Notes: a model not told the origin generated them from the sequence alone. A stretch of 54,012 nucleotides of DNA from an uncultured Collinsella sp. (GCA_902496845.1 CABVCJ010000005.1:1-54012); one strand, 5' to 3'; positions 16,363-24,321 are shown, counted from the first letter of the stretch. Program-made: numbers and translations.

Positions 16363-17766
16363 TTGAACCTGAGCAGGTCTAAAATCAACGCGCTTCTGGC
16401 ACTCGCGCTCTTCACCTTCGCCTTCCTTGCCGCCGAGTTTCGCTTCGACGTCAACGTCGGGCTGCTCGCCGGTGCCGAACGCGTTGTGATCGCACAGGGC
16501 TTTATCCTTGGCGCCAGCGTCATCGGCTTTATCGGATATGCACCACTGCTCGGTCTCGCCCAACGCAAAGGCCAGCCCCAGGCAGTTGTCAGCGCCGCCG
16601 TTCCCATCGCCATCCTGGGATTGACCCAGATCCAGTCCCCCACGGGTTCGCTTGCCCTCGAAATTCTGGGCTGCGTGGCATTCCTTGGACTCGGCCTGCT
16701 GGGTGCCGCCGCTCACCACGCCTTCGCGACGGCATTCCAGGATGACCCCAAACTCGCCACTGGCGCAGGAGCGGCCTATGCCGCGGGCATCCTGATACAG
16801 TTCGCCATCAACCTGCTCAATTGCGGCGGTATCGCAGAGCTCATCATCCTCGGCACAGCGACTATCGCCATCTCCGCCCTCAGCGTCGTTCCCCAAAAGG
16901 CTGCCAGGGGCTCCAACCCCGCCATCAATCCCTTTGTTGAGCCCTCTCATGCCCTCGCCAAACAGGCATGCTGGAGCATCGCGCTCGTCATGATTCTTGC
17001 CTGCCTGTTCTCGACCCTCGACAACGTGGTCACGCTCTCCAACGCCCACGGCACCATTGCCGTGCAGACCTGGCCGCGCCTCTTTTTGGCGGCAAGCGGC
17101 CTTGCCGCCGGTCTTATCTTTGATCTTGCCGAGCGCCGCTACATGGGACTCGTCATGCTCGGCATCGCCGTGCTCTCGACCATTTCCATCCTGACCGTGG
17201 AGGCCGGCGCCGATCCCAACCTGGGCCTTGTCGTCTTTTACCTAAGCTCGGGCTTTTTTGTCACGTTCTTTACCGCCACCTTTACACAGCTGGCACCGCG
17301 CATGCATGCACCCGCCCTCTGGGCCGGCATGGGACGCGCAGCCAACAACGTGTGTGCGTTCACTACGTCGGGCATCTCGCTGGCACTTGTGACCTCGGGC
17401 AATGTCGCCCTCATCATGATCGGCGCGCTCATGCTGCTTGTGGCGGCGAGTGTGGCGTTTGTAGCCGCGGGCCTGTTCCGCCTGCCCCAAACCGAGCAGG
17501 AGCGCGAGCGCGAGCAGCTGGCAGAAGAAGCACTCGCCGCCCCCACCATCGAGGAGCAACGCCAGGCCTTCATCGCCAACCACGCTCTCACCCCGCGCGA
17601 AGTCGACGTGCTCATAGCCGTGACCCAGGATGAACGCCCGCTCAAGCAGGTCGCCGAGGAGCTCGGTATCTCGATGCGCATGGTGCAGCGTCACCTGAGC
17701 TCTATCTACCAAAAGACCGACACGCAGACGCGCGCCGGTCTCACCAAGGCCTTCCCCTCCGCCTAA
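16363..17766 (+). CDS. Multi-pass membrane protein with C-terminal LuxR-type DNA-binding domain
   Basis: The 467-residue protein has about 12 hydrophobic helices in residues 1-375, in a transporter-like arrangement. A charged linker rich in Glu/Arg follows, then a LuxR helix-turn-helix at about 405-465 (LTPREVDVLIAVTQ, VAEELGISMRMVQRHLSSIY). Such fusions are numerous in Coriobacteriia such as Eggerthella and are presumed membrane sensors that regulate nearby genes. The start is TTG at 16363 with a weak AAAGGA upstream; no better start is seen. It is divergent from the surface protein genes, and a palindrome shared by both surface promoters lies between. Control of these genes is therefore a reasonable inference. 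The signal it senses is unknown. Confidence 0.85.
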   Translation: MNLSRSKINALLALALFTFAFLAAEFRFDVNVGLLAGAERVVIAQGFILGASVIGFIGYAPLLGLAQRKGQPQAVVSAAVPIAILGLTQIQSPTGSLALEILGCVAFLGLGLLGAAAHHAFATAFQDDPKLATGAGAAYAAGILIQFAINLLNCGGIAELIILGTATIAISALSVVPQKAARGSNPAINPFVEPSHALAKQACWSIALVMILACLFSTLDNVVTLSNAHGTIAVQTWPRLFLAASGLAAGLIFDLAERRYMGLVMLGIAVLSTISILTVEAGADPNLGLVVFYLSSGFFVTFFTATFTQLAPRMHAPALWAGMGRAANNVCAFTTSGISLALVTSGNVALIMIGALMLLVAASVAFVAAGLFRLPQTEQEREREQLAEEALAAPTIEEQRQAFIANHALTPREVDVLIAVTQDERPLKQVAEELGISMRMVQRHLSSIYQKTDTQTRAGLTKAFPSA

Positions 17767-17770
17767 AACA

Positions 17771-17811
17771 AAAACCACCACAAAGGTGCCTGTCCCCTTT
17801 GTGGTGGTTTT
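17771..17811. repeat. CTGTCCC-core palindrome ending the LuxR gene
   Basis: AAAACCACCACAAAG (17771-17785) pairs with CTTTGTGGTGGTTTT (17797-17811) around GTGCCTGTCCC. It starts four bases after the stop codon and ends in TTTTT, so it probably also serves as terminator for the two convergent genes. Confidence 0.8.
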
Positions 17812-17818
17812 TGGTCGG

Positions 17819-18442
17819 TTAAGCCTCGAGTTGCGCCACTTTGTAGCGGTAGGCGGCGGCGATAACGTCTTTACAGCCCTCGCGTCCCAACTTGGCGCGG
17901 TTGACGACGATGTCTTTGCCGCTCGTCATCTTCCACTTTCCGGCGCTGTAGCGCTTGTAGAACGCCTCGCGCGCCTTCTGCTGCTGCTTGACCAGCTTGG
18001 CGCCCTTCTTTTTGTTAAGTCCACGCTTCTTGCGCACGATCTCGACGCGGTCCTCAAAGGGTGCGGTCACCAACACGGCAATATGGTTGGGGTTGTTACG
18101 CAGCAGGTAATCGGACAGGCGACCTTCAATAATGCAGCTCTCGGTCTCGCCCAGATCCAAAATCACCTGGCTCATCTTTTGGAACAACTTGTCCGAGTAC
18201 GAGCGCGCATCGTAGCGGTCGGGCAGGAACGCCATGTTCTCCACGGCCAGACGTTCGTCATAGGCGGCCATCTTATCGAGCGACTCGCCCGCGCGCAGAG
18301 ACGCGCGCACCAGCAGCTCGTTGTCGTACAGCGGAATCCCCAACTCGTCGGCAAGCATGCGACCAATCTCGTGGCCCTCGGCGCCAAAGTCGCGCGCGAT
18401 GGTAATGGCCACAGGATTCTTCTTGTTCTCCAGATCGCTCAT
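17819..18442 (-). CDS. Cytidylate kinase-like family protein
   Basis: The 207-residue protein matches the Cytidylate_kin2 family, found widely in Firmicutes and Actinobacteria as a paralogue of CMP kinase. ITIARDFGAEGHEIGRMLADEL at residues 13-34 takes the place of the P-loop region. CIIEGRLSDYLL and VTAPFEDRVEIVRKKRGL resemble the NMP-kinase core and lid. The C-terminal half is Lys/Arg-rich. The true substrate is unknown for most members, and this may be a regulatory or other nucleoside-phosphate kinase. The ATG at 18442 has GAAAGGA upstream; an in-frame upstream extension lies inside a palindromic repeat and is unlikely. It is convergent with the LuxR gene and lies downstream of the amino-acid ABC operon. 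Confidence 0.75.
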   Translation of the reverse strand: MSDLENKKNPVAITIARDFGAEGHEIGRMLADELGIPLYDNELLVRASLRAGESLDKMAAYDERLAVENMAFLPDRYDARSYSDKLFQKMSQVILDLGETESCIIEGRLSDYLLRNNPNHIAVLVTAPFEDRVEIVRKKRGLNKKKGAKLVKQQQKAREAFYKRYSAGKWKMTSGKDIVVNRAKLGREGCKDVIAAAYRYKVAQLEA

Positions 18443-18459
18443 CGCGATTCCTTTCTCTA

Positions 18460-18488
18460 TGTGGCAAAGGGGCTGTCCCTTTGCCACA
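18460..18488. repeat. Short CTGTCCC palindrome between the kinase-like gene and the ABC operon
   Basis: TGTGGCAAAGG (18460-18470) pairs with CCTTTGCCACA (18478-18488), with core GGCTGTC. It fills the space between the permease stop and the next ribosome-binding site. Confidence 0.75.
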
Positions 18489-18490
18489 TT

Positions 18491-19129
18491 CTACGCTGCC
18501 ACCATTCGCCTCTGATATGCGCGAACCAGCAGCGAGATACCAAAGTTGAGCACAAAGTACATCGCAAACACCAGGCCGTAGAGCATAAGCACCTGCGACA
18601 GGTCGATCGCGTGGGCCATCACGACGTTTGCCGTGTACATGAGCTCGGCCACGTTAATGCCCGAAAGATACGAGCTGTCCTTGATGACGGTCGTGCACTG
18701 GCTAAACAGCGCCGGAATGATCGTCTTAAATGTCTGCGGCAGAATGATGTAGCGCATGGTGGCAAAGAAGCCGAAGCCCTGGCTCTGCGCCGCCTCAAAC
18801 TGGCCGCGCGGAATCGAGTTGAGGCCGCCGCGCACAATCTCAGCCATAACAGCGCTGGTAAACAGCGTAAAGGCGATGGTCGAAATCACAATGTCCAAAC
18901 CCTGCACCGTAAAGTAGATAAACAGGATCCACAGCAGGTTCGGCGTGCAGCGGAACAGCTCGATATAGGCGCTCACCAAAATACGGAACGGGCGGGGCGC
19001 ATAGCTTTTAACGAGCGCCAGCACCGTGCCAAAGATGAGCGAGAAAAAGATCGACAGCGCCGAGATCTCGATCGTCTTAACAAAGCCGCCCCAAATGTAG
19101 AGCAGGTTGGTCGCGTTGAAGATTTCCAT
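18491..19129 (-). CDS. Polar amino-acid ABC transporter permease (second subunit)
   Basis: A 212-residue inner-membrane permease of the HisM/GlnP type. It has about five helices, and the EAA-loop that contacts the ATPase reads GQFEAAQSQGFGFFATMRYIILPQ near residues 105-130. It forms a heterodimeric pore with the neighbouring permease, driven by the ATPase at 20789-21520 and fed by the lipoprotein at 19905-20780. The gene starts three bases after the stop of the upstream permease, so it is the last gene of the four-gene operon. Substrate is probably a polar amino acid (Gln, Glu, His or cystine class); sequence alone does not decide. Confidence 0.9.
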   Translation of the reverse strand: MEIFNATNLLYIWGGFVKTIEISALSIFFSLIFGTVLALVKSYAPRPFRILVSAYIELFRCTPNLLWILFIYFTVQGLDIVISTIAFTLFTSAVMAEIVRGGLNSIPRGQFEAAQSQGFGFFATMRYIILPQTFKTIIPALFSQCTTVIKDSSYLSGINVAELMYTANVVMAHAIDLSQVLMLYGLVFAMYFVLNFGISLLVRAYQRRMVAA

Positions 19130-19132
19130 GCG

Positions 19133-19879
19133 CTAGGCCTCCTCTACGTTGTCGAGCCCCAGCTCGGCCAGGCTCACGCCGCGCGGACGCTCCTTGGAGC
19201 GGCGCTCGAGCCACTGCACCAGCATGGCGAGCGGAAAGCAGATGATGAAGTACATAAGGCAGCAGACGATGTATCCCTGCAGGTAACCGTACAGACTCAC
19301 AAAGTTGTCGGAACGGTACATAAGGTCGCCGCCGGCCACGAGCGCCAGCACCGACGTGTTCTTGACCAGGTTGAGCGCCTGGTTACACAGCGGCGGCAGA
19401 ATGATCTTGAACGTCTGGGGCAGCACGATGTACCAGTACGCCTGCGCACGGGTAAAGCCCTGGCTCTGGGCCGCCTCCATCTGACCGCGCGGAACCGCCT
19501 CGATACCAGTGCGGATGACCTCCGAAATGTAGGCCGCGTGATACAGGCCCACACCCAAGAAGCCCAGCACGAACGGCGCGATGCGCACCGGCTGGTCGGC
19601 ACCGGTTATGGCCTGCAAAAACTGCGGACCGGCCATGTACATAAAGAGCACCTGCACGGGCAACGGGGTGTTCTGGTAAAACTCCACGTACACGCGGCTT
19701 ATGGCGCGCAGCACGCGCGAGCGAGTGGTAGAGAACACGCCCAGCAGCGTGCCCAGCACCAGCGACAGCAGCAGACCGGCAACGACCACTTGCAGCGTCA
19801 CGCCAAAGCCCTCCCAGAAGGGCCCCATGTTTTGAAATGTCGTCGACCAACGGTCGGCGTCAAATAATCCTTCGAGCAT
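19133..19879 (-). CDS. Polar amino-acid ABC transporter permease (first subunit)
   Basis: A 248-residue permease paralogous to the next gene, with the EAA-loop GQMEAAQSQGFTRAQAYWYIVLPQ near residues 133-156. The start ATG at 19879 has AAGGAAGGA close upstream; an open frame reaches further but enters the end of the binding-protein gene. Position in the operon is ATPase, binding protein, this permease, second permease. Two distinct permeases in one operon suggest an obligate heterodimer in the membrane. Confidence 0.9.
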   Translation of the reverse strand: MLEGLFDADRWSTTFQNMGPFWEGFGVTLQVVVAGLLLSLVLGTLLGVFSTTRSRVLRAISRVYVEFYQNTPLPVQVLFMYMAGPQFLQAITGADQPVRIAPFVLGFLGVGLYHAAYISEVIRTGIEAVPRGQMEAAQSQGFTRAQAYWYIVLPQTFKIILPPLCNQALNLVKNTSVLALVAGGDLMYRSDNFVSLYGYLQGYIVCCLMYFIICFPLAMLVQWLERRSKERPRGVSLAELGLDNVEEA

Positions 19880-19904
19880 TTGATTCCTTCCTTGGACGAT
19901 GCGC

Positions 19905-20780
19905 CTATACAAGACCCCAGGTCTTGACCTCTTGGTCGAGCCAGCCATCGGCCAGGCGATCGCAAATCACCTGATCGACCACGGCCGAAAGGTCGCAGCC
20001 CTTCTTGGTCGCCACACCGTAGCCTTGCTCGCCAAACTTGACCTCGGGCTGCAACAGCTCAACGGTCTCGTTCATGTAACCGGCCAGCGTGGAGCGGTCC
20101 ATGGCAAAGACGTCGATATTGCCGGCGTCGAGCGAACTCTTGATGATGGGGTAGCCGCTAAAGGCCCTAAACTCGGGCTTGCAGCTAAAGCCGTTGTCCT
20201 TGATCATCTGCTCGATCAGACCCTGCGTGGTAGCACCCTGGCTCACGCCGATGATCTTGCCGTCCAGGTCCTCAATCGAGGTAAAGCCCGAACGCTTCTT
20301 GACCATGAGTCCCACGTAGTCGGTGCGGTACGGCGTCGAGAAATCCCAGCTCTTCTTGCGCTCGTCGGTGATGGTGTAGGTCGCAGCGACCACGTCGAGT
20401 TGGCCGTTATCGATCAGCGGACCGCGTGTCTTGGGCGTTACGTCGGTAAACTCGACAAGCTCCTGGGCGCGGGCCTCCTTATAGCTCACGCCAAAGACGG
20501 CAGCGGCGATCTGGTAGCACAAATCGACTTCCATGCCCTCAAAGCGACCCTTGGCGGTGTCGTAATAGCCATAGCCGGGAACGTCCTTCTTAACGCCGGC
20601 ATTCAGATGGCCACGCGACTTGATGGCCACAAGATTAGAGCCCTTGTCGGAGCCCTCGCCGCTGGTGGAGTTGCCGCAACCGGTAAGCGCGGTCCCCGTC
20701 AGCGCAAGCATGCTGGCGCCAGCCAGCTGCAAAAAGTGACGGCGCGACACGGCCGCCCTCGTCATATCCGTCATGTCCAT
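19905..20780 (-). CDS. Amino-acid ABC transporter substrate-binding lipoprotein
   Basis: A 291-residue solute-binding protein of the family 3 type. The N-terminus has a twin-arginine-like SRRHFLQLAGAS followed by the lipobox LTGC, so it is exported, possibly folded, and lipid-anchored. The mature part shows the family 3 signature region GRFEGMEVDLCYQIAAAVFG and later DVVAATYTITDERK and GVSQGATTQ. It delivers the substrate to the permease pair encoded just downstream. GTG at 20783 directly precedes ATG at 20780; ATG is preferred, with only a weak ribosome site, and the gene may be coupled to the ATPase gene that ends eight bases upstream. Confidence 0.9.
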   Translation of the reverse strand: MDMTDMTRAAVSRRHFLQLAGASMLALTGTALTGCGNSTSGEGSDKGSNLVAIKSRGHLNAGVKKDVPGYGYYDTAKGRFEGMEVDLCYQIAAAVFGVSYKEARAQELVEFTDVTPKTRGPLIDNGQLDVVAATYTITDERKKSWDFSTPYRTDYVGLMVKKRSGFTSIEDLDGKIIGVSQGATTQGLIEQMIKDNGFSCKPEFRAFSGYPIIKSSLDAGNIDVFAMDRSTLAGYMNETVELLQPEVKFGEQGYGVATKKGCDLSAVVDQVICDRLADGWLDQEVKTWGLV

Positions 20781-20788
20781 CACCGCGC

Positions 20789-21520
20789 CTAGTGCAGAAT
20801 CTTGGACAGGAACTCACGGCAGCGCGGGTTCTCGGGGTTATCGAAGAAGTGCTCGGGCGTGCCCTCCTCCAGGATGCGGCCGTCCTCCATAAAGATGACG
20901 CGGTCGGCCACCTGGCGCGCAAAGCCCATCTCGTGCGTCACGCAGATCATGGTGATGTCCTCCTGCGCGAGCTCAATCATAACGTCCAGAACCTCCTGGA
21001 CCATCTCGGGGTCGAGCGCCGAGGTCGGCTCGTCAAACAGGATGATGGGCTGCTTGGTGCACAGGGCACGGGCGATGGCGATGCGCTGCTGCTGACCGCC
21101 CGAGAGATTCTGCGGATACTCGCCGGCCTTATGCGCCATGCCGACGCGCTTGAGCGCGGCGATGGCGATCTCGGTCGCCTCCTCCTTGCTCTTCTTTTGC
21201 AGCTTGATGGGCGCGAGCGTCAGGTTGCCCAGCACCGTCATGTTGGGATACAGGTTGAACTGCTGGAACACCATGGAACTATACTTGCGAGCCATCTCCA
21301 GGTGATTCTTTTTGGTGAGCGGCGTACCGTCGATGACGACCTCGCCCGATGTGGGCTCCTCCAGATAATCGACGCAACGGATGAGCGTCGACTTACCCGA
21401 ACCGGAAGGCCCGATCATTACGAGCTTCTCGCCGCGCTTGACGGTGAGATTGATATCTTTGAGCACATGCAGGTCGCCAAAGTACTTGTTGAGATGCTTG
21501 ATCTCGATCATGTCTGCCAT
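20789..21520 (-). CDS. glnQ: Amino-acid ABC transporter ATP-binding protein
   Basis: A 243-residue ATPase of the GlnQ/HisP family, first gene of the import operon. It contains Walker A GPSGSGKST, Q-loop FQQFNLYPNMTV, signature LSGGQQQR, Walker B IILFDEPTSALD and the switch His in VTHEMGF. It powers uptake through the two permeases. AAGGGAC lies upstream of the ATG. The symbol reflects family likeness only; glutamine specificity is not shown. Confidence 0.93.
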   Translation of the reverse strand: MADMIEIKHLNKYFGDLHVLKDINLTVKRGEKLVMIGPSGSGKSTLIRCVDYLEEPTSGEVVIDGTPLTKKNHLEMARKYSSMVFQQFNLYPNMTVLGNLTLAPIKLQKKSKEEATEIAIAALKRVGMAHKAGEYPQNLSGGQQQRIAIARALCTKQPIILFDEPTSALDPEMVQEVLDVMIELAQEDITMICVTHEMGFARQVADRVIFMEDGRILEEGTPEHFFDNPENPRCREFLSKILH

Positions 21521-21555
21521 GAATGTCCCTTCCCTGCGTTTACACGAGTTGAACT

Positions 21556-21561
21556 ATTGTA
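21556..21561 (-). promoter_or_regulatory. Possible -10 box for the amino-acid ABC operon
   Basis: TACAAT on the minus strand, about 36 bases before the ATPase gene start; the -35 region is weak. Confidence 0.3.
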
Positions 21562-21626
21562 CGGAAAGAACCACGTTTCCGCAGCCCACACTACATTCCC
21601 GTAAAGAACCCGCAACCTTCCACCCA

Positions 21627-21693
21627 CTCATTGGGGACAGACTTAAATGAGTACCCGCTCATTGGGCACTCATTTAAGTCTGTCCCCAATGAG
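21627..21693. repeat. Two facing CTGTCCC-core palindromes
   Basis: CTCATTGGGGACAGACTTAA begins the copy at 21627-21651. Its exact reverse complement occupies 21669-21693. Each is itself a palindrome with CTCATT / AATGAG arms, and together they form a larger inverted repeat. They fill part of the 360-base space between the ABC operon and yqeY. Confidence 0.85.
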
Positions 21694-21726
21694 CGCCGAA
21701 AATAATACAACCGCCCTTGTTGAGCA

Positions 21727-21876
21727 TAAGTCAGCGAAAACCCGTACACGCGAGCAAGGTGACGTGAAATGAAAGGGCGCAGACCTTATGGTCGCGCCCT
21801 TGAAATTGAACGTCTGATTGCCGCGTGTACGGGTTTGCAGCGTCGAGCCGTTACGCGGTTTGGTAAAACCGCGTAA
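21727..21876 (+). ncRNA. Candidate structured element, copy 1 (covarying stems)
   Basis: This 150-base element has a partner at 39831-39979 (minus). Constant blocks shared by both: TAAGTCAGCG (21727-21736), CAAGGTG (21755-21761), ATTGAA, GATTG, TTGCAGCGTCGAG (21835-21847), and a final hairpin with arms ACGCGGTTT/AAACCGCGT. Between them, helix P1 pairs 21738-21752 with 21822-21836 (AAACCCGTACACGCG). P2 pairs GACGT 21761-21765 with ACGTC 21810-21814. P3 is 21773-21785 with 21790-21801. The other copy keeps P1 and P2 paired with different bases. Strand is set by the shared blocks; transcription has not been shown. It ends four bases from the yqeY stop codon, on the opposite strand. Confidence 0.6.
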
Positions 21877-21880
21877 CAAA

Positions 21881-22324
21881 TTACGCAAGTTTGGCGCCGA
21901 CGATCTTTGCCGCGGCAGGCTTATCGAAGTTGCCGCCGGTGGCCTTGCCGAGTGCCCCCATGACCTGGCCCATCTGCTTCTTGGACATGGCGCCCAGCTC
22001 GGCAATGACCTGCTCGATCAGGGCCTCGAGCTCCTCGCCCGAAACCTGCGCGGGCAGCAGACTCTCCAGAATCTTGACCTGCTCGGTCAGGTTGTCAGTA
22101 CGGTCCTGGTCGGTACCGGCCTTAATGGACATCTCCAGCGTCTCGCTCGTCTGCTTAATCAGACGCTTGATCATGTTGTTGACGTCTTCCTCGGTCACGT
22201 CGCGGCGCTCGTTAACCTCGATATTCTTCACCTCGGCCTTGACCTGGCGAATGATGGACAGGCGAACCTTATCCTTGGCCTTCATGGCGGCGATCATTTC
22301 CTGCTGCAGCTCTTCGTTGGTCAT
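21881..22324 (-). CDS. yqeY: GatB/YqeY domain-containing protein
   Basis: A 147-residue protein of the YqeY family, related to the C-terminal domain of the tRNA amidotransferase subunit GatB. It shows RLSIIRQVKAEVKNIEV near residue 20, a central helical region, and the typical C-terminal LGAMSKKQMGQVMGAL followed by Gly- and Lys-containing residues. Family members may bind tRNA, but their role is not established. The start is ATG at 22324 with AAGGAGG eight bases upstream; a TTG two codons earlier is too close to that site. It lies downstream of the foldase gene on the same strand. Confidence 0.88.
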   Translation of the reverse strand: MTNEELQQEMIAAMKAKDKVRLSIIRQVKAEVKNIEVNERRDVTEEDVNNMIKRLIKQTSETLEMSIKAGTDQDRTDNLTEQVKILESLLPAQVSGEELEALIEQVIAELGAMSKKQMGQVMGALGKATGGNFDKPAAAKIVGAKLA

Positions 22325-22378
22325 CTGCAAATCCTCCTTAATAGTGTGGGCGGCACTCGCATGAGCACCGCCCCATGA

Positions 22379-23599
22379 TTACTCAGTCGTCGACGAATCG
22401 TCGGTCGAACTCTTGGTGACGCCCTTCAGGCTGACGTTGTACGGTACGTCCTTGGGCATGGGGTTGACGGTGATGTCGGCGTCCTTCTTGTACTGTTCCA
22501 GCCACTCGCTGTATGCAGTGCTGGCCGCCTGCGTCTTCACCACGTTGGAAATATACTTCTTGATGTCCTTGGGTACCTGCTTGATGTCATCGACCTGGCT
22601 ATCGACATGGAAGTAGTCGGTGCACTTGATGACGTGGTAACCGTACGTCGACTCGATCACGTCGCTCACATCGCCCTTGTTGAGTCCCTCGAGCGCCGCC
22701 TGGTAGCTGTCGACGAAGGTGGTGAGCTTGTCCCAGCCCACATCGCCCTTCTTCTCCTTGGAGCCGGTGTCATCGGAATACTGCTTCACGGCGTCCTCAA
22801 AGCTCAGTTCGCCGGAGTTGATTTTGTCCAGGCACTCCTGCGCCTTGGCCTTGGCGGCGGCCTTGTCCTCGTCAGATGCGTCGGAATCAACCTTGATCAG
22901 GATGTTCGACGAGCGGCGGGCATCGTTGTAGTTAGACAGGTTCTCGTTGATGTAATCGACGATCTCACTGTCCTTGGGCTTACTGGTGGGCGCCACGGCG
23001 TCCTTGAGCTTTTGCTGTGCCAGGTTCTCCTTGAGCGAGTCCTTGTAGGTGTCCTCGGTATAGCCGTAGGTCTTAAGGGTCTTCTTAAAGGCCTTGGCAC
23101 CGCCCGCGCTCTTGCACGCGTCCTTCCATGCCTTCTCGACCTCCTCGTCCGACACCGTCACGCCGTTTTCCTTCTGCGCCTGCTGGAGCAGAATCTGCTG
23201 CGTGTAGGAATCGATGAGCTGCTTGCGGTACTTTTTGGGCGTCAGGTCGTTGTCGACCAGATACTGCGCCCAGTCCTTGTCCTTGGTGTAACCGTAGGAC
23301 GTGCGCATGCTCATAATCTGCTTGGTCACGGTGTCCTCGGTGAGGTTGGTGCCGTTGATGGTGGCGGCGACACCGCCGGTAAGCTTGTAGCTCGAGGTAT
23401 CCTCTGCCTGCGACATGAGACCGGAGCATGCCATGGCCGAGACGGAAAGCAGCATTGCCAGCACGCCGATAACCACCAGGACGATCTTGACGGTCTTAGA
23501 CACGTACGTCTTGCGCTGCTTCTTACGAGAGCTGGAGGCAGCGCGAGCCTGCTGCTCGGGCGTCGGCGCGGCCTCGGAGTTCTTTTTCTTGTTTGCCAT
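22379..23599 (-). CDS. Membrane-anchored peptidyl-prolyl isomerase / foldase (PrsA/SurA-like)
   Basis: The 406-residue protein helps fold exported proteins outside the membrane. A 36-residue basic cytoplasmic N-terminus precedes one membrane helix (VKIVLVVIGVLAMLLSVSAM). A Cys follows, but it is not a canonical lipobox. Next come a SurA-N/trigger-factor-like helical region (residues 75-210) and a parvulin domain at about 225-340 (ARRSSNILIKV, FEDAVKQYSDD, GDVGWDKL, IESTYGYHVIKC). A Ser/Thr-rich tail closes it. With several large wall proteins encoded nearby, a role in their folding is plausible. It lies upstream of yqeY with a 54-base gap. Confidence 0.85.
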   Translation of the reverse strand: MANKKKNSEAAPTPEQQARAASSSRKKQRKTYVSKTVKIVLVVIGVLAMLLSVSAMACSGLMSQAEDTSSYKLTGGVAATINGTNLTEDTVTKQIMSMRTSYGYTKDKDWAQYLVDNDLTPKKYRKQLIDSYTQQILLQQAQKENGVTVSDEEVEKAWKDACKSAGGAKAFKKTLKTYGYTEDTYKDSLKENLAQQKLKDAVAPTSKPKDSEIVDYINENLSNYNDARRSSNILIKVDSDASDEDKAAAKAKAQECLDKINSGELSFEDAVKQYSDDTGSKEKKGDVGWDKLTTFVDSYQAALEGLNKGDVSDVIESTYGYHVIKCTDYFHVDSQVDDIKQVPKDIKKYISNVVKTQAASTAYSEWLEQYKKDADITVNPMPKDVPYNVSLKGVTKSSTDDSSTTE

Positions 23600-23668
23600 A
23601 GTTGGCCTTTCGCATCACGAATCGAACAAACGCCATTGTGTCACAACGCGGACCCCGCGACACACCTG

Positions 23669-23784
23669 GTGCATGGGGGACAGGTTAATCTGCACCATTT
23701 TGGTGCAAAGGGGGCTGTTCTAGCTGTCGGAAATTAGGGACATTCCTTTTCTGCCGGCAGTTAGGGACAGTCCCCAAGTGCCGG
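23669..23784. repeat. Cluster of CTGTCCC-core palindromes
   Basis: One copy has GGTGCA / TGCACC arms (23669-23674, 23691-23696) around a GGGGGACAGG core. A second has CCGGCA / TGCCGG arms (23754-23759, 23779-23784) around TTAGGGACAGTCCCCAAG. Degenerate pieces with GGGGCTGTTC and TTAGGGACATTCC lie between them. The cluster occupies the gap between the PTS gene and the foldase gene. Confidence 0.7.
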
Positions 23785-23786
23785 CC

Positions 23787-24251
23787 CTAAAAGTGGCAAC
23801 GGATGGCATCGACCATGCCCTGGCATGCGGTCTGGCCGAGTACATCGGCTGCGGCGTCGGCATCCATAAAGATATTCATAAGCGATTGCAGGGCCTCGAC
23901 CTGGCCGCCCGGCTCGGCGATGCCCAGATTGATGATGATCTGCGCCGGCACGGGGGCACCCATGCCCGCCATTGCGCTGAACACCACGGGTGCCGCGGGC
24001 TTTACCACCGCGATATAGGGCTTAGCCACAAATCCGGGATCGGTGTGCGGGATGGCGATGTTGGCCGCCGGCATGGCAAGACCCGTGGGATAGGCATCCT
24101 CGCGCGTGCGGACGGCATCGAGCCAACCGGGCGCAATGTAGCCGCGAGGTGCAAGCTCGTCCTCGAGCCGCGCAAACACCTCATCCGGCGTCGCGCACTC
24201 CCAATCAAAAAACACCAGCTCAGGCGTAAACAGTGCTTCGCTATCCGCCAT
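23787..24251 (-). CDS. PTS sugar transporter subunit IIA (fructose/nitrogen type)
   Basis: A 154-residue EIIA-2 domain protein. His69 in IAIPHTDPGF is the expected phosphorylation site, accepting phosphate from HPr and passing it to an EIIB. Around it lie GLAMPAANIAIPH and later IIINLGIAEPGGQVEALQSLM, typical of the family. GAGGTGAG precedes the ATG. No EIIB or EIIC gene is adjacent, so it may serve a distant transporter or act in regulation. Its 3' end touches a repeat cluster. Confidence 0.85.
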   Translation of the reverse strand: MADSEALFTPELVFFDWECATPDEVFARLEDELAPRGYIAPGWLDAVRTREDAYPTGLAMPAANIAIPHTDPGFVAKPYIAVVKPAAPVVFSAMAGMGAPVPAQIIINLGIAEPGGQVEALQSLMNIFMDADAAADVLGQTACQGMVDAIRCHF

Positions 24252-24274
24252 GCGCTCACCTCTCTCACCTAGTC

Positions 24275-24320
24275 ACCTGCGACGTTCTTAAACGACCGGT
24301 CATTCAAGAACGTCGCAGGT
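24275..24320. repeat. Perfect 15-bp inverted repeat upstream of the PTS gene
   Basis: ACCTGCGACGTTCTT (24275-24289) and AAGAACGTCGCAGGT (24306-24320) around a 16-base spacer containing GACCGGTC. It lies 24 bases before the PTS start codon, so it could be an operator or a terminator relative. No T-tract adjoins it. Confidence 0.7.
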
Positions 24321-24321
24321 A

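Noticed and set aside
17786..19867. A 693-codon plus-strand open frame opposite the kinase-like gene and both permeases
   Set aside because: Shadow of three genes with clear families and operon structure; no plausible start site.
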